Assembly: GCF_036173065.1 (NCBI RefSeq)
Contig: NZ_CP108041.1
Coordinates: 434,001 to 498,000 of the forward strand
Length of the DNA: 64,000 nt
Direction of reading: 5' to 3'
DNA from: Rhodococcus sp. NBC_00297
GTDB lineage: Bacteria > Actinomycetota > Actinomycetes > Mycobacteriales > Mycobacteriaceae
A model generated the notes under the pieces. That model was not told the DNA's origin. It worked only from the letters and a program-made list of their open reading frames with translations, and searched no databases. Within the stretch, counting starts at the first letter, position 1; each line of letters opens with the position of its first letter. Of this stretch, positions 1-9,234 are shown piece after piece. The position numbers and the translations under genes are program-made.

Positions 1-689
1 TGCGTGGCCTGATGCCCGTCGTCATCATCCCGCTGGGAGCGACCCTCGTCGTCGGCGGTCTGATGTTCCTCGTGCTGGGTCGCCCGCTCGCTGCCATCAC
101 CACCGGCCTGACCAACTTCCTCAACGGCCTCTCGGGCTCGTCGGTCATCATCCTCGGCATCATCCTGGGCCTCATGATGTGCTTCGACCTCGGTGGACCG
201 GTGAACAAGGCCGCCTACGCCTTCGCCACCGCCGGGCTCAGCGTCGACAACGAGGCATCGCTGCGCATCATGGCCGCCGTCATGGCTGCCGGTATGGTTC
301 CCCCGCTCGCCATGGCACTCTCGTCGACTCTGCGACCGAAGCTCTACAGCGAGGCAGAGCGCGAGAACGGCAAGGCTGCATGGCTTCTCGGAGCTGCGTT
401 CATCTCCGAGGGTGCGATCCCGTTCGCCGCGACCGACCCTCTACGTGTCATCCCCTCGATGATGGCCGGCGGCGCTGTGACCGGCGCCCTGATCATGTCC
501 TTCGGGACGACGCTCAGCGCACCCCACGGCGGACTGCTCGTGTTCTTCGCGATGAACAACTTCTTCCTGTTCCTGCTGGCTCTGGCGATCGGCACCGTGG
601 TCTCCGCGGCGCTCATCACCGCAGCCAAGCAGTTCGCCGGCAAGAAGCCTGCGGAGATCGTCGACGAACCCGTCGCCGTCGCAGCCTGA
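1..689 (+). CDS. Fructose-type PTS permease, EIIC C-terminal part (5' truncated)
   Basis: The reading frame is open from the window edge, so the gene starts upstream; the first visible Met (position 12) is internal. The roughly 225 visible residues are hydrophobic, with several membrane segments, and carry the EIIC signature region FDLGGPVNKAAYAFA, followed by a stretch (EGAIPFAATDPLRVIPS) typical of the fructose-family EIIC substrate pore. EIIC moves the sugar across the membrane while the EIIB domain phosphorylates it; EIIA and EIIB domains must lie upstream, possibly in the same polypeptide. The HPr gene follows 73 bp downstream on the same strand, which supports a PTS operon. Fructose specificity is inferred from family resemblance only. 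Confidence 0.85.
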   Translation, partial: RGLMPVVIIPLGATLVVGGLMFLVLGRPLAAITTGLTNFLNGLSGSSVIILGIILGLMMCFDLGGPVNKAAYAFATAGLSVDNEASLRIMAAVMAAGMVPPLAMALSSTLRPKLYSEAERENGKAAWLLGAAFISEGAIPFAATDPLRVIPSMMAGGAVTGALIMSFGTTLSAPHGGLLVFFAMNNFFLFLLALAIGTVVSAALITAAKQFAGKKPAEIVDEPVAVAA

Positions 690-762
690 CACCCACGTCA
701 CCACCCCCACAGCTGGCAGTATCGACACCAGCACTCACCTGACGAAGAAGGAGATCACCACG

Positions 763-1020
763 ATGCCCAGCACCACGGTCACGGTCGGATCCGCCATCGG
801 CCTGCACGCCCGTCCCGCCGCCGTCATCGCCGAGGCGGTCGCCGACTCCGGCGTCGACGTCACCCTCGAGGTGGAGGGCGAAGAGGCCGTCGACGGCGGC
901 TCCGCGCTCATGATCATGACGCTGGGGGCCACCAAGGGCACCGAGGTCACGATCACCAGCGACGATCAGGCCACGCTCGACAAGGTGGCCGCACTGGTCG
1001 CGTCGGACCTCGACGCCTGA
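763..1020 (+). CDS. ptsH: Phosphocarrier protein HPr
   Basis: An 85-residue protein of the normal HPr length. The active-site histidine is His15 in GLHARPA. The region around Ser47 (DGGSALMIMTLGATKG) aligns with the regulatory serine loop of HPr but departs from the usual GKS-(I/L)-M motif, so control by an HPr kinase is doubtful, as expected in actinobacteria. HPr takes phosphate from enzyme I and passes it to EIIA. A good ribosome binding site (AAGGAG) sits a few bases before the ATG. It is the last gene of the PTS unit and is followed by a strong hairpin. Confidence 0.95.
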   Translation: MPSTTVTVGSAIGLHARPAAVIAEAVADSGVDVTLEVEGEEAVDGGSALMIMTLGATKGTEVTITSDDQATLDKVAALVASDLDA

Positions 1021-1034
1021 TCTTCCGCACAGAC

Positions 1035-1069
1035 GACGACGGCCCCCACACACCGTGGGGGCCGTCGTC
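1035..1069. terminator. Hairpin terminator between ptsH and the convergent gene
   Basis: A perfect 15-bp stem (1035-1049 with 1055-1069) closes a 5-nt loop, 14 bp after the HPr stop codon. There is no long U run, as is common in GC-rich actinobacteria. The convergent gene ends at 1086, so the same hairpin can serve both strands. Confidence 0.8.
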
Positions 1070-1085
1070 ATGTGTGCTTCTGTGT

Positions 1086-2132
1086 CTACCGCGACCGGAA
1101 CAGTCGACGCACGAAGAACAGGGTCAGCACCACGACCACACCGACCGACGCCGCGGCGGCGATCAACGGAACGAGGATGGACCCGGTGGGCTCGGCGGGT
1201 GCTTCGGAGTCCGCGGTCTCGGTGGCCTCCGGGCCGGCCTCGGCGGAGGGTGCCACATCGCGCAGGACGAGGACGGCGGGACGAGCTGCAGCCGTGTCCA
1301 CACCCTGCTCGGACCCGAGCAGCACCTCGTCGTCCGAGGTGAAGGCGATCGACTCGCCCTGCGGCTGCGGCGGGAGCGCGACGACGCGGGCGGGGGCCGA
1401 TGCGAAGGCCGCGGCCACGTCACCGTCCCGCACGGACCACAGGTACAGATCGGTGTAGGTACGCACGGCAGCGATGGACCCGTCTGCGCTCACGGCGCCG
1501 CCGGTGACCAGGCGACTGCCGTCGAGCAGCGGCGGACCCCCGGGTGTGGTCGTCGCGGACGGCGCGAAGTCGGCCACGCGGCGCAGCGGGGTGGGACCGG
1601 GACTCGGGAGATCGGACACCGACGAGTCCGCGGTGTACACGGCACCGGTTCCGAGACCGTCCTTCGTGACGACGACGGGACGGCCGTCGGGCCCGATGAG
1701 GAGTGCTTCGGCATCGTGCGCACCGTCGGGATAGGTGAGCCGGTGCAGTTCACCGGCACCACCGGCCGCAGGATCCATCCGGGTGAGGGCCACGGCGTCG
1801 CGTCGACGGTCGTTGTCGCCGATGTCCGCGAGCCACAACGACCCCTCGAACGACGAGAGATCCTCGACGTCGTACGGATCCACCGGATTCGGAAGCCACT
1901 CCGCGACAGCACACTCGGAGTCGAGGCGCGCAACACGGTCGTCGGCGCCGCTGTCCCCGATCGCGTACACCGTCCCGTCGAGCACCGTCATACCCGAGAG
2001 TTCGGACAGTCCCGGATCGGTCGGCACACAGTACGGCTCCGCATCCGGTGACTCGGTCTGCGCCGCCGCGGGAGACGCTGCCACGAGCGCCACCACGGCA
2101 GCGCCGAGCACTGGCGCGAACCGACGGCTCAC
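1086..2132 (-). CDS. Secreted, C-terminally membrane-anchored propeller-like protein
   Basis: A 348-residue protein with an N-terminal signal peptide (VLGAAVVALVAASPAAAQ, likely cleavage after AAA) and a single C-terminal membrane helix (about residues 316-340) followed by a basic tail (RRLFRSR). It is therefore probably an extracytoplasmic protein anchored in the membrane. The middle has short repeats of the kind LSGMTVLDGTVYAIGDSG and SLWLADIGDN, resembling beta-propeller blades of esterase-like or phytase-like families. A low-complexity Glu/Ala/Pro linker precedes the anchor. Its ATG overlaps the hflX stop codon by four bases (ATGA), so it is probably translated by coupling with hflX. No catalytic function can be assigned. 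Confidence 0.7.
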   Translation of the reverse strand: MSRRFAPVLGAAVVALVAASPAAAQTESPDAEPYCVPTDPGLSELSGMTVLDGTVYAIGDSGADDRVARLDSECAVAEWLPNPVDPYDVEDLSSFEGSLWLADIGDNDRRRDAVALTRMDPAAGGAGELHRLTYPDGAHDAEALLIGPDGRPVVVTKDGLGTGAVYTADSSVSDLPSPGPTPLRRVADFAPSATTTPGGPPLLDGSRLVTGGAVSADGSIAAVRTYTDLYLWSVRDGDVAAAFASAPARVVALPPQPQGESIAFTSDDEVLLGSEQGVDTAAARPAVLVLRDVAPSAEAGPEATETADSEAPAEPTGSILVPLIAAAASVGVVVVLTLFFVRRLFRSR

Positions 2133-3592
2133 GCGCTGTGGGCGTATCGCGTGAGTATCGAGGCCAGCGCCGTCGGCACGGTCGCGTCGATGCGCGTACC
2201 GCCGCTCTCGTGACTCGTGCTCGAGATCCGTCCGTCCGCATGGATGCGCGACACCAGGTCGCCGCGGTCGTAGGGCAGCAGGACGCTGACCGACACCTCG
2301 GGCGGGCGGACCAGCTCGCCGAGTCGTGTCCGCAGCTCCTCGATGCCCTCACCGGTCTTCGCGGACACGAAGACCGCACCCGGCAGCAGGCCCCGCAGCT
2401 GCGTCAGCGTGACGGGATCCGCGGCGTCGATCTTGTTGACCACGATCAGTTCCTCGGGCGCCGCGGCGTTCTGCTCGCGCACCACCGAGACGATGACCTC
2501 GCGGACCGCCTCGATCTGCCCGATGGGGAGCGGGTCGGACCCGTCCACCACGTGCAGCAGCAGATCGGCGTCCGTCACCTCCTCGAGCGTGGAGCGGAAC
2601 GCCTCGACCAGCTGGGTCGGCAGGTGGCGGACGAAGCCGACGGTGTCGGTGAGCACGCACTCGCGGCCGTCCTCGAGCGTCGCCTTGCGCGTGGTCGGAT
2701 CCAGGGTCGCGAACAGTGCGTTCTGCACCAGCACACCGGATCCGGTCAACGCGTTGAGCAGCGACGACTTCCCCGCGTTGGTGTAGCCGACGATGGCGAT
2801 GGACGGCACGTTGCCCTGCAGCCGGCGCTCACGTTTGGTGTCGCGGGCCTGCTTCATGCCCCGGATCTCGCGACGTAGCTTCGCCATGCGCTCGCGAATG
2901 CGACGACGATCGGTCTCGATCTTCGTCTCACCGGGACCACGCAGGCCCACACCGCCGTTGCTGCCGGCGCGGCCACCCGCCTGACGCGACATGGACTCAC
3001 CCCAGCCGCGCAGACGCGGAAGCATGTACTCCATCTGCGCCAGGGCGACCTGCGCCTTGCCCTCGCGGGAGGAGGCATGCTGAGCGAAGATGTCGAGGAT
3101 CAGCGCGGTGCGGTCGATGACCTTCACCTTCACGATCTTCTCCAGTGCCGTCAGCTGCGCAGGCGTGAGTTCACCGTCGCACACGACGGTGTCCGCGCCG
3201 GTCGCGATGACCACCTCGCGCAGTTCCTTCGCCTTGCCGGAGCCGATGTAGGTGGAGGCGTCGGGTCGGTCGCGACGCTGCACCAGCCCTTCGAGCACCT
3301 CGGAACCCGCCGTCTCGGCCAGAGCCGCGAGTTCGGTCATGCTGGACTCCGCCTCCTCGGCGGAACCGCTGGTCCAGACACCGACGAGCACCACGCGCTC
3401 GAGCCGCAACTGGCGGTACTCGACCTCGGTGACATCGGTGAGCTCGGTGGAGAGTCCGGCCACACGGCGCAGTGCGCTGCGATCGTCGAGCTGCATGTCG
3501 CCGGTGGACCACTCGGCGTCCTGCTCGAACCCGTCGCTGTGGGAGGAACCTGTCGTGTCGGCCCTGTCGGCCGCTGCATTCGTTGTCGTCAT
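2129..3592 (-). CDS. hflX: GTPase HflX
   Basis: HflX binds the large ribosomal subunit and splits stalled or heat-damaged ribosomes using GTP. The 487-residue protein shows the HflX N-terminal domain (GSGKAKEL), the Gly-rich linker (GGRAGSNGGVGLRGPGE), and a G domain with G1 GYTNAGKSS, G3 DTVGF and G4 NKID. I chose the ATG at 3592 because an upstream GTG at 3610 adds only six residues before the same MTTT start. The gene follows dapF by about 84 bp in the operon order conserved in mycobacteria, and its stop overlaps the start of the next gene. Confidence 0.95.
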   Translation of the reverse strand: MTTTNAAADRADTTGSSHSDGFEQDAEWSTGDMQLDDRSALRRVAGLSTELTDVTEVEYRQLRLERVVLVGVWTSGSAEEAESSMTELAALAETAGSEVLEGLVQRRDRPDASTYIGSGKAKELREVVIATGADTVVCDGELTPAQLTALEKIVKVKVIDRTALILDIFAQHASSREGKAQVALAQMEYMLPRLRGWGESMSRQAGGRAGSNGGVGLRGPGETKIETDRRRIRERMAKLRREIRGMKQARDTKRERRLQGNVPSIAIVGYTNAGKSSLLNALTGSGVLVQNALFATLDPTTRKATLEDGRECVLTDTVGFVRHLPTQLVEAFRSTLEEVTDADLLLHVVDGSDPLPIGQIEAVREVIVSVVREQNAAAPEELIVVNKIDAADPVTLTQLRGLLPGAVFVSAKTGEGIEELRTRLGELVRPPEVSVSVLLPYDRGDLVSRIHADGRISSTSHESGGTRIDATVPTALASILTRYAHSA

Positions 3593-3676
3593 ACGAGACC
3601 CATGATCCACGAGAACGTCCTGACGTGCACTGTCATTTACGCAACCGTGTCGCGGGGAATACCCGCACCCCGGCCG

Positions 3677-4549
3677 TCACGCTTCCAGCCCCGCCCACCA
3701 GGCGTCCGACAGCTCCCCCGACGCCACCAGCACCGACGGCCCCCGCATCGACGCGGAACCGTTCGACACGCGCACCGACACGACACCACCGGGAACGTGG
3801 ACGGCCAGCTCGCCGTCGCCGGACCCGTCGAAGCGCAGGGCCGCGACCGCGGCGGCGACGATGCCCGTGCCACACGATCTGGTCTCCCCCACGCCGCGCT
3901 CGTGGACACGCATGCTCACCGCACCGTCCTTCGGCACGGTGACGAACTCGATGTTGACCCCGTGCGGGTACACCGCACCGTCGAAGGCGGGTTGCGCCGT
4001 GAGGTCGAGGTCGCCGAGGGTCTCCGCATCGAGATCCACGGACACGCAGGCCAGGTGCGGATTGCCGACGTCGACGCCGATGCCCGTGAAGGACCTGCCG
4101 TCGACCTCGGTGTCGGAGGTCTCGAAGACCCGCGGGGTACCCATCTCGACGGTGACCACGGCGTCGGTGGCGTCGTGCGAGTGCACGGTGACCGGTTTTC
4201 CGCCGGCGCGCGATCCGACGACGAACTCGTCCGAGTCCACGAGACCGGCCGCACGAACGTAATGGGAGAACACCCGGACACCGTTGCCGCACATCTCCGC
4301 GATGGACCCGTCCGCGTTGCGGTAGTCCATGAACCAGTCGCCGGCGGACACGCCCTCGGGCAGCGCGTCGAGCACGCCGCGGTCGACGAGGGCACCGCTG
4401 CGGGCGACCCGCAGTACCCCGTCCGCGCCGAGCCCGGCTCGGCGATCGCACAGTGTCGCCACACGGTGTGCGCTCAGATCGAGGAGTGCGTCCGGATCCG
4501 GCAGCACGACGAAATCGTTCTGCGTTCCGTGTCCCTTGGTGAACTGCAT
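3677..4549 (-). CDS. dapF: Diaminopimelate epimerase
   Basis: Converts LL-diaminopimelate to meso-diaminopimelate, the precursor of lysine and of the peptidoglycan cross-link. The 290-residue length is normal. Both catalytic cysteines are visible: the first in MCGNGVRVF (about residue 87) and the second in SCGTGIVAA (about residue 227). The N-terminal [11 protein letters not shown] replaces the usual KGHGxxNDF with the same spacing. It starts 4 bp after the stop of the upstream methyltransferase gene. dapA and dapB are elsewhere in the window. Confidence 0.96.
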   Translation of the reverse strand: MQFTKGHGTQNDFVVLPDPDALLDLSAHRVATLCDRRAGLGADGVLRVARSGALVDRGVLDALPEGVSAGDWFMDYRNADGSIAEMCGNGVRVFSHYVRAAGLVDSDEFVVGSRAGGKPVTVHSHDATDAVVTVEMGTPRVFETSDTEVDGRSFTGIGVDVGNPHLACVSVDLDAETLGDLDLTAQPAFDGAVYPHGVNIEFVTVPKDGAVSMRVHERGVGETRSCGTGIVAAAVAALRFDGSGDGELAVHVPGGVVSVRVSNGSASMRGPSVLVASGELSDAWWAGLEA

Positions 4550-4553
4550 GGGA

Positions 4554-5408
4554 TCAGTCTCCCACCGGCGCGGACGTCCGCGCGATCAGCCGTTGGCGGG
4601 TGATCTCGTACAGCCCGACGGCGCCGGCGGACGGTGCTCCGAGGGAGCTCGCCGCGCCGCCTATCGGGATGGACACGACGACGTCGCAGGCATCCCGCCA
4701 CGCGGCACTCATGCCGCGGGTCTCGTTGCCCACCACCAGCACCGTTCCTCCTGTGAAGTCGTGCTCGTGCGCTGCCACCGTGCCGGTCTCGTCGGTGCCC
4801 ACGATCGTCATGTCGGTGCCCTGCTGCCGCAGCCTGTCCACCATCGCGCGAACCTGCTCCGGACCTCCGACCTGCCCCACGGGGAGTGCGAACAGGGAGC
4901 CGGTGGTCGCGCGGACGCACGCGGGATCGAACGGGTCCGCGGCATGCCCGCTGACCAGCAACCCGGACGCTCCGAAGGCGTCCGAGGACCGGATCAGGGT
5001 GCCGAGATTGCCCGGCGACGTCGGCCGATCGAACGCGACCACCACCGGCGCGTCGCCCGTCGGAGTCCAGTGGCCGGGATCGAGGAGCCGGGACCGTGCG
5101 AGGAGCAGGACCTCCGGTGGTTGATCGACGCGTTCGCCGAGCTCCGCCATCAACTCCGGCGCGACACCCACCGCGGGCACGCCTGCGGCCCGGCAGCGGT
5201 CCACGGTCGACGTGGCCCAGGACGACAGGGGGTCGCCGGTTCGATAGAGCACGGACTCGAGGGGCCACTCGTGCTCGACGGCCAGCGTCACCGGCCGCAC
5301 TCCCTGCACGAGGAAGACTCCCGCCTTGGTGCGCTTGCCGCGGGTGACGAGGTAGGACTGCCACTGCTGGAACCGCGCGTTCCTCGACAGGACGAGCGCA
5401 TCGCTCAT
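4554..5408 (-). CDS. TrmH/SpoU-family RNA 2'-O-methyltransferase
   Basis: A 284-residue member of the SPOUT class, which methylates ribose in tRNA or rRNA with S-adenosylmethionine. An N-terminal substrate-binding domain (residues 1-100) carries [13 protein letters not shown]. The knotted catalytic domain has motif 1 [13 protein letters not shown], motif 2 VVGNETRGM and motif 3 [22 protein letters not shown]. In motif 3 the usual SLN is SLG, so the conserved Asn is missing. The ATG overlaps the miaA stop (ATGA). The RNA target cannot be told from sequence. Confidence 0.88.
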   Translation of the reverse strand: MSDALVLSRNARFQQWQSYLVTRGKRTKAGVFLVQGVRPVTLAVEHEWPLESVLYRTGDPLSSWATSTVDRCRAAGVPAVGVAPELMAELGERVDQPPEVLLLARSRLLDPGHWTPTGDAPVVVAFDRPTSPGNLGTLIRSSDAFGASGLLVSGHAADPFDPACVRATTGSLFALPVGQVGGPEQVRAMVDRLRQQGTDMTIVGTDETGTVAAHEHDFTGGTVLVVGNETRGMSAAWRDACDVVVSIPIGGAASSLGAPSAGAVGLYEITRQRLIARTSAPVGD

Positions 5409-6319
5409 CGGTGTTCTCCCCTCGTGCGCAGTGCGGCGTCCAGCAGGTCCGATGCGCCCCCGCGCAGCCAGTGCACGCGGGGATCACGGCCGAACCAGGA
5501 CCGTTGGCGGCGAACATAGCGACGGGTACCGACGAAGGTCGCCTCGCGCGCGGCCGCCTCGTCGATCTCGCCGTCCAGCAGCTGCAGCACCTGCGCGTAG
5601 CCGATCGCCCTCGGGGCGGTGACTCCCTCGCGCAGTCCCTGCCCCACGAGGGTCTCGACCTCGGCGACGAGCCCCTCGGCGAACATCGCGTCGGTGCGTG
5701 CCGCGATGCGCGCGTCCAGCTCGTCGGTGTCACGGTCGATGCCGAGGACGACGGTGTCCCAGCGCGGCTCGCCGATGGTGGGCGCCGACGCGGCGAACGG
5801 CTTCCCGGTGAGGCGTCCCACCTCGAGCGCGCGGACGATGCGTCGGCCGTCGGTCGGAAGGATCGATGCCGCGGCCGCCGGATCGGACTCGGCGAGTGCG
5901 CGATGCAGCGCCGCGACCCCCTCGGCGGCGAGCCTGGCCTCGAGTTCGGCACGCACCGCGGCATCCGTGGCCGGGAACTGCCATCGGTCCAGCAGCGCCT
6001 GGACGTACATCATCGATCCGCCGACGACGACGGGCACGACGGACTGCTCGAGCAGCTCCTCGATCTCCCGCACCGCGGCGTCCTGGTACGCCGCCACCGT
6101 TGCCGTCTCCGTGACGTCCAGGACGTCGAGTCGGTGGTGCGGGATGCCGCGACGCTCCGCCACCGGCGTCTTCGCGGTGCCGATGTCCATGCCTCGGTAC
6201 TGCTGCATCGCGTCGATGTTCACGATGTGCCCGCCGAGGCGCTCGGCGAGATCGAGCGCGAGGGCCGACTTGCCCGTGGCCGTGGGTCCGATCACCGCGA
6301 CCGGTGTCGGTCGCGTCAC
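5405..6319 (-). CDS. miaA: tRNA dimethylallyltransferase MiaA
   Basis: Transfers a dimethylallyl group to N6 of A37 in tRNAs reading UNN codons, the first step to ms2i6A. The 304-residue protein has the P-loop [11 protein letters not shown] at its N-terminus, [17 protein letters not shown] (the DSxQ-type motif appears as DAMQ), and the C-terminal PRAIGYAQ. The GTG at 6319 is chosen because it overlaps the upstream gene's stop (GTGA) and places the P-loop close to the start, as in homologues. A longer frame runs upstream but overlaps that gene. miaB, the second enzyme, is at 9231-10772. Confidence 0.95.
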   Translation of the reverse strand: MTRPTPVAVIGPTATGKSALALDLAERLGGHIVNIDAMQQYRGMDIGTAKTPVAERRGIPHHRLDVLDVTETATVAAYQDAAVREIEELLEQSVVPVVVGGSMMYVQALLDRWQFPATDAAVRAELEARLAAEGVAALHRALAESDPAAAASILPTDGRRIVRALEVGRLTGKPFAASAPTIGEPRWDTVVLGIDRDTDELDARIAARTDAMFAEGLVAEVETLVGQGLREGVTAPRAIGYAQVLQLLDGEIDEAAAREATFVGTRRYVRRQRSWFGRDPRVHWLRGGASDLLDAALRTRGEHR

Positions 6320-7038
6320 AGCGACCACGAGGCGACGTGATACCCGACTCCGTAGGGGGCACCGCGAAAGAGACTGTGCGGCAGCACTCGGGCGGGTCCG
6401 ACCAGCGTGGCCGCCACCTGCCATGCCACCCGCCCGTCCACGCCGAGGGCATCACACAGAGCAGCGTCCAGGGACGCCAGCGCGTCGACGTCGGCTCTGC
6501 CGAGCGCATCGTCGATCGCGTGCTGCACCGCCTCGGCCCGGTCGTCGAACGCGCCGGGCGCCTTGTCGGTCAGGGTCGTCGCCCCGTCACCGACGACGAG
6601 CAGCCCCACCGGGCCGGGCGCGGCGTCGACGCGGCCGCGCAGGTCGAGCGCCACCGCCGCCACGTCCTGGACACTCGCGTTCCGAGCGACGAGCTGTACG
6701 GGGACCGACCACTGCGGAACAGCCTGCCCGCGGAGCAGCCCGACGGTCAGCGCGGCCAACTCCATCGCGCGATCGACAGGCCCGCGATCCGGGGCGAGAC
6801 CGACCACGACATCGGCCCCGAAACCGGCGTACGTACCCGCGGCATCGCCGTCGATCCAGGTCGTGGTCGCACCGACCCCGACCCCGATCCAGTCGTGACA
6901 GGACTGCCCCAGGTCGTCGCACACCTCGCGCACGGCTGCACGCAGATCGTCCAGTTCGCCTGTGGCGGAACCGGCGAGCTCCGCGAGCAGCAACGGAGGC
7001 GACGGGACGAAGGCGAGGGCGGACAGCACGGACGCCAC
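6316..7038 (-). CDS. Class III extradiol dioxygenase B-like protein (Rv2728c-type)
   Basis: A conserved protein of about 240 residues that sits just upstream of miaA in mycobacteria and relatives. It begins [17 protein letters not shown] and has the layout of the subunit B-like fold of class III extradiol dioxygenases ([29 protein letters not shown]). I cannot identify a convincing set of iron ligands, so enzymatic activity is unproven. The start is uncertain: GTG at 7038 is preferred, GTG at 7029 and ATG at 7092 are alternatives. The stop overlaps the miaA start. It probably heads the miaA-trmH-dapF-hflX operon. Confidence 0.75.
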   Translation of the reverse strand: MASVLSALAFVPSPPLLLAELAGSATGELDDLRAAVREVCDDLGQSCHDWIGVGVGATTTWIDGDAAGTYAGFGADVVVGLAPDRGPVDRAMELAALTVGLLRGQAVPQWSVPVQLVARNASVQDVAAVALDLRGRVDAAPGPVGLLVVGDGATTLTDKAPGAFDDRAEAVQHAIDDALGRADVDALASLDAALCDALGVDGRVAWQVAATLVGPARVLPHSLFRGAPYGVGYHVASWSL

Positions 7039-7193
7039 GGTAGTCGACCGTCCGAGGGCGTCCCTTTTCCGCGCGTCCCTCGGGGTTTGCATGGTCGCCG
7101 ACGCGCGGAGGGGGTTGAATGGGCCGAGAACGACCGAGCAGAGAACCACGTAGCGCCAGGCAGCCGTGACGCGCGGCAGAGACGGAGAGAACC

Positions 7194-8651
7194 ATGACCG
7201 AGCACGAGACGACCGAGAACGCCCCCGGCGAGGCGCAGGCGAGCCCCACACCTCCCCGGCCCGGGCCCCGACCGGGTCCTCGACCCGGCGGCGCACCGCG
7301 CCCGGCGCCCACCCGGCCCAGTGCCCCGGCCGATCCGTCCGCACCGTCGTCGTCCACAGGCGACGGGGAGTCGCACCCGACGCCGCATCCGGCTGCACAC
7401 CACGTGCCGACGACGCCCGCTGTCGTCCCGGTCGTGACCGATCCGTCCCGCTGGGGCCGGGTCGACGAGGACGGTTCCGCGTGGGTACGTACCACCGACG
7501 GAGAGCGGCAGGTCGGTTCCTGGCAGGCCGGTGACGCGGCCGAGGGCCTCGCACACTTCGGGCGCCGCTACGACGATCTCGCCACCGAGGTCGCACTCCT
7601 CGAGGCGCGACTCGCCTCCGGCGCCGGCGACGCCAAGAAGACGAAGACCGCCGCCGTCGCGCTCGCCGAGACCCTGCCCACCGCTGCTGTGATCGGCGAC
7701 ATCGACGCGCTGGCAACCCGCCTGCAGGCCGTGATCGAACACTCCGACGAGGTCGCCGCCGAGCATCGCAAGCGCAAGGATTCCGAGCGGACCGAATCGA
7801 CGGCACGCAAGGAGGCGCTGGCCGTCGAGGCCGAGACCATCGGCAGCGAATCCACGCAGTGGAAGGCCGCGGGTGACCGTCTTCGCGTGATCCTCGAGGA
7901 GTGGAAGACCATCCGCGGCGTCGACCGGAAGGTCGACGACGCCCTGTGGAAGCGCTACTCCAAGGCACGGGAGGCGTTCAACCGCCGCCGCGGCGCGCAC
8001 TTCGCCGATCTCGACCGCGAACGCGGTGCCGCCAAGGTGCGCAAGGAAGAACTGGTCGCCAAGGCCGAGGAACTGTCGTCGTCCACCGACTGGGTGGGCA
8101 CCGCGCAGGTGTTCCGCGATCTCCTGACCGAGTGGAAGTCCGCCGGCCGGGCTCCCCGCGACGCCGACGACTCGCTGTGGCAGAAGTTCAAGGGCGCCCA
8201 GGACGTGTTCTTCGAGGCACGCAACGCGGCTCAGTCCGAGCAGAACGCGGAGTTCGAGCAGAACGCCGAGGCGAAGGAACGGCTGCTGGCCGAGTCCGGT
8301 CACATCGACCCGTCCAAGGACATCGAGGCGGCCCGCGCAGCACTGCGGACATTGCAGGACAAGTGGGACGCCATCGGCAAGGTCCCGCGCGAGAAGATGC
8401 ACGATCTCGAGGGCAAGCTCCGCGCGATCGAGAAGCGCGTCCGCGACGCCGCCGACTCCGAGTGGCGACGCACCGACCCCGAGGCGATGGCGCGCGCGGC
8501 TCAGTTCCGCGAGCGGGTCGCGCAGTTCGAGGAGCAGGCCCAGAAGGCCGAGGCCGCGGGCAAGGCCAAGGACGCCGAGAAGGCCCGTGCGCAGGCACAG
8601 CAGTGGCGCGAGTGGGCCGACGCCGCCGACAGCGCCCTCGGCGGTCTGTGA
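7194..8651 (+). CDS. DUF349 domain protein
   Basis: A 485-residue protein with a disordered Pro/Gly/Ala-rich N-terminus (residues 1-75), followed by several helical DUF349 repeats with recurring W-K motifs ([47 protein letters not shown]). The C-terminus is a highly charged coiled coil ([20 protein letters not shown]). Homologues occupy the same place, divergent from the miaA operon, in mycobacteria (Rv2731). The molecular role is not established. A ribosome binding site (GGAGAG) precedes the ATG. It converges with the next gene, leaving only 10 bp between stops. Confidence 0.85.
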   Translation: MTEHETTENAPGEAQASPTPPRPGPRPGPRPGGAPRPAPTRPSAPADPSAPSSSTGDGESHPTPHPAAHHVPTTPAVVPVVTDPSRWGRVDEDGSAWVRTTDGERQVGSWQAGDAAEGLAHFGRRYDDLATEVALLEARLASGAGDAKKTKTAAVALAETLPTAAVIGDIDALATRLQAVIEHSDEVAAEHRKRKDSERTESTARKEALAVEAETIGSESTQWKAAGDRLRVILEEWKTIRGVDRKVDDALWKRYSKAREAFNRRRGAHFADLDRERGAAKVRKEELVAKAEELSSSTDWVGTAQVFRDLLTEWKSAGRAPRDADDSLWQKFKGAQDVFFEARNAAQSEQNAEFEQNAEAKERLLAESGHIDPSKDIEAARAALRTLQDKWDAIGKVPREKMHDLEGKLRAIEKRVRDAADSEWRRTDPEAMARAAQFRERVAQFEEQAQKAEAAGKAKDAEKARAQAQQWREWADAADSALGGL

Positions 8652-8661
8652 CTCCGGAGGA

Positions 8662-9234
8662 TCAGTTGTCGCGGCGCCGGGACGTGTCCAGCACGTTCTC
8701 GCGCCGCGCCTCGTCCATCACGGCCGCGTCCCGCCGGGCGGCGGCAGCCGCCCACTGAGCGTTGGAGCGGTTCCACACCACCTTGAACCAGTGGAACGCC
8801 AGCACGACCACGAGCAACCAGCCGAGGACGAGGCCCAGCCCGGGGCCGGCCCCGGTGAGGCCGACAGGAACGGTCTGACGCGACCAGATGGCCAGGATGC
8901 CCAGCACCGTCGCCACCCCGGACCCGTAGAGCGCGACCCAGGCCAGCGCCCAGCGTTGAGTGACCAGGGCGAGAGCCGAGAAGCCGACCGCGAACACCAG
9001 GGTCAGCCACACGAAGATGCGTGACGGCAGTGCCACCGACTCCGCCACGGCGTCCTCGTCGTGCACCAGCACGTCCCACGCGTTGGCCGAACCTGTGTGC
9101 GGCAGTGCGAAGCTCAATAGCAGCAACAACACCACCACTGCCACGACGACGGCGCGGACCCCCGGGTCGATACGACCCGAGATCCGCTTCTCGGCGGCCG
9201 CCGGATCGGACCCGGTCGTCGGCTCGGTACTCAC
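8662..9234 (-). CDS. Rv2732c-family membrane protein
   Basis: A roughly 190-residue protein with about four predicted membrane helices: [54 protein letters not shown] and [18 protein letters not shown]. It ends in a charged cytoplasmic tail. It lies immediately downstream of miaB, as in mycobacteria. The GTG at 9234 overlaps the miaB stop (GTGA) and fits the coupling style of this chromosome; the ATG at 9243 is an alternative. Function is unknown. Confidence 0.8.
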   Translation of the reverse strand: MSTEPTTGSDPAAAEKRISGRIDPGVRAVVVAVVVLLLLLSFALPHTGSANAWDVLVHDEDAVAESVALPSRIFVWLTLVFAVGFSALALVTQRWALAWVALYGSGVATVLGILAIWSRQTVPVGLTGAGPGLGLVLGWLLVVVLAFHWFKVVWNRSNAQWAAAAARRDAAVMDEARRENVLDTSRRRDN

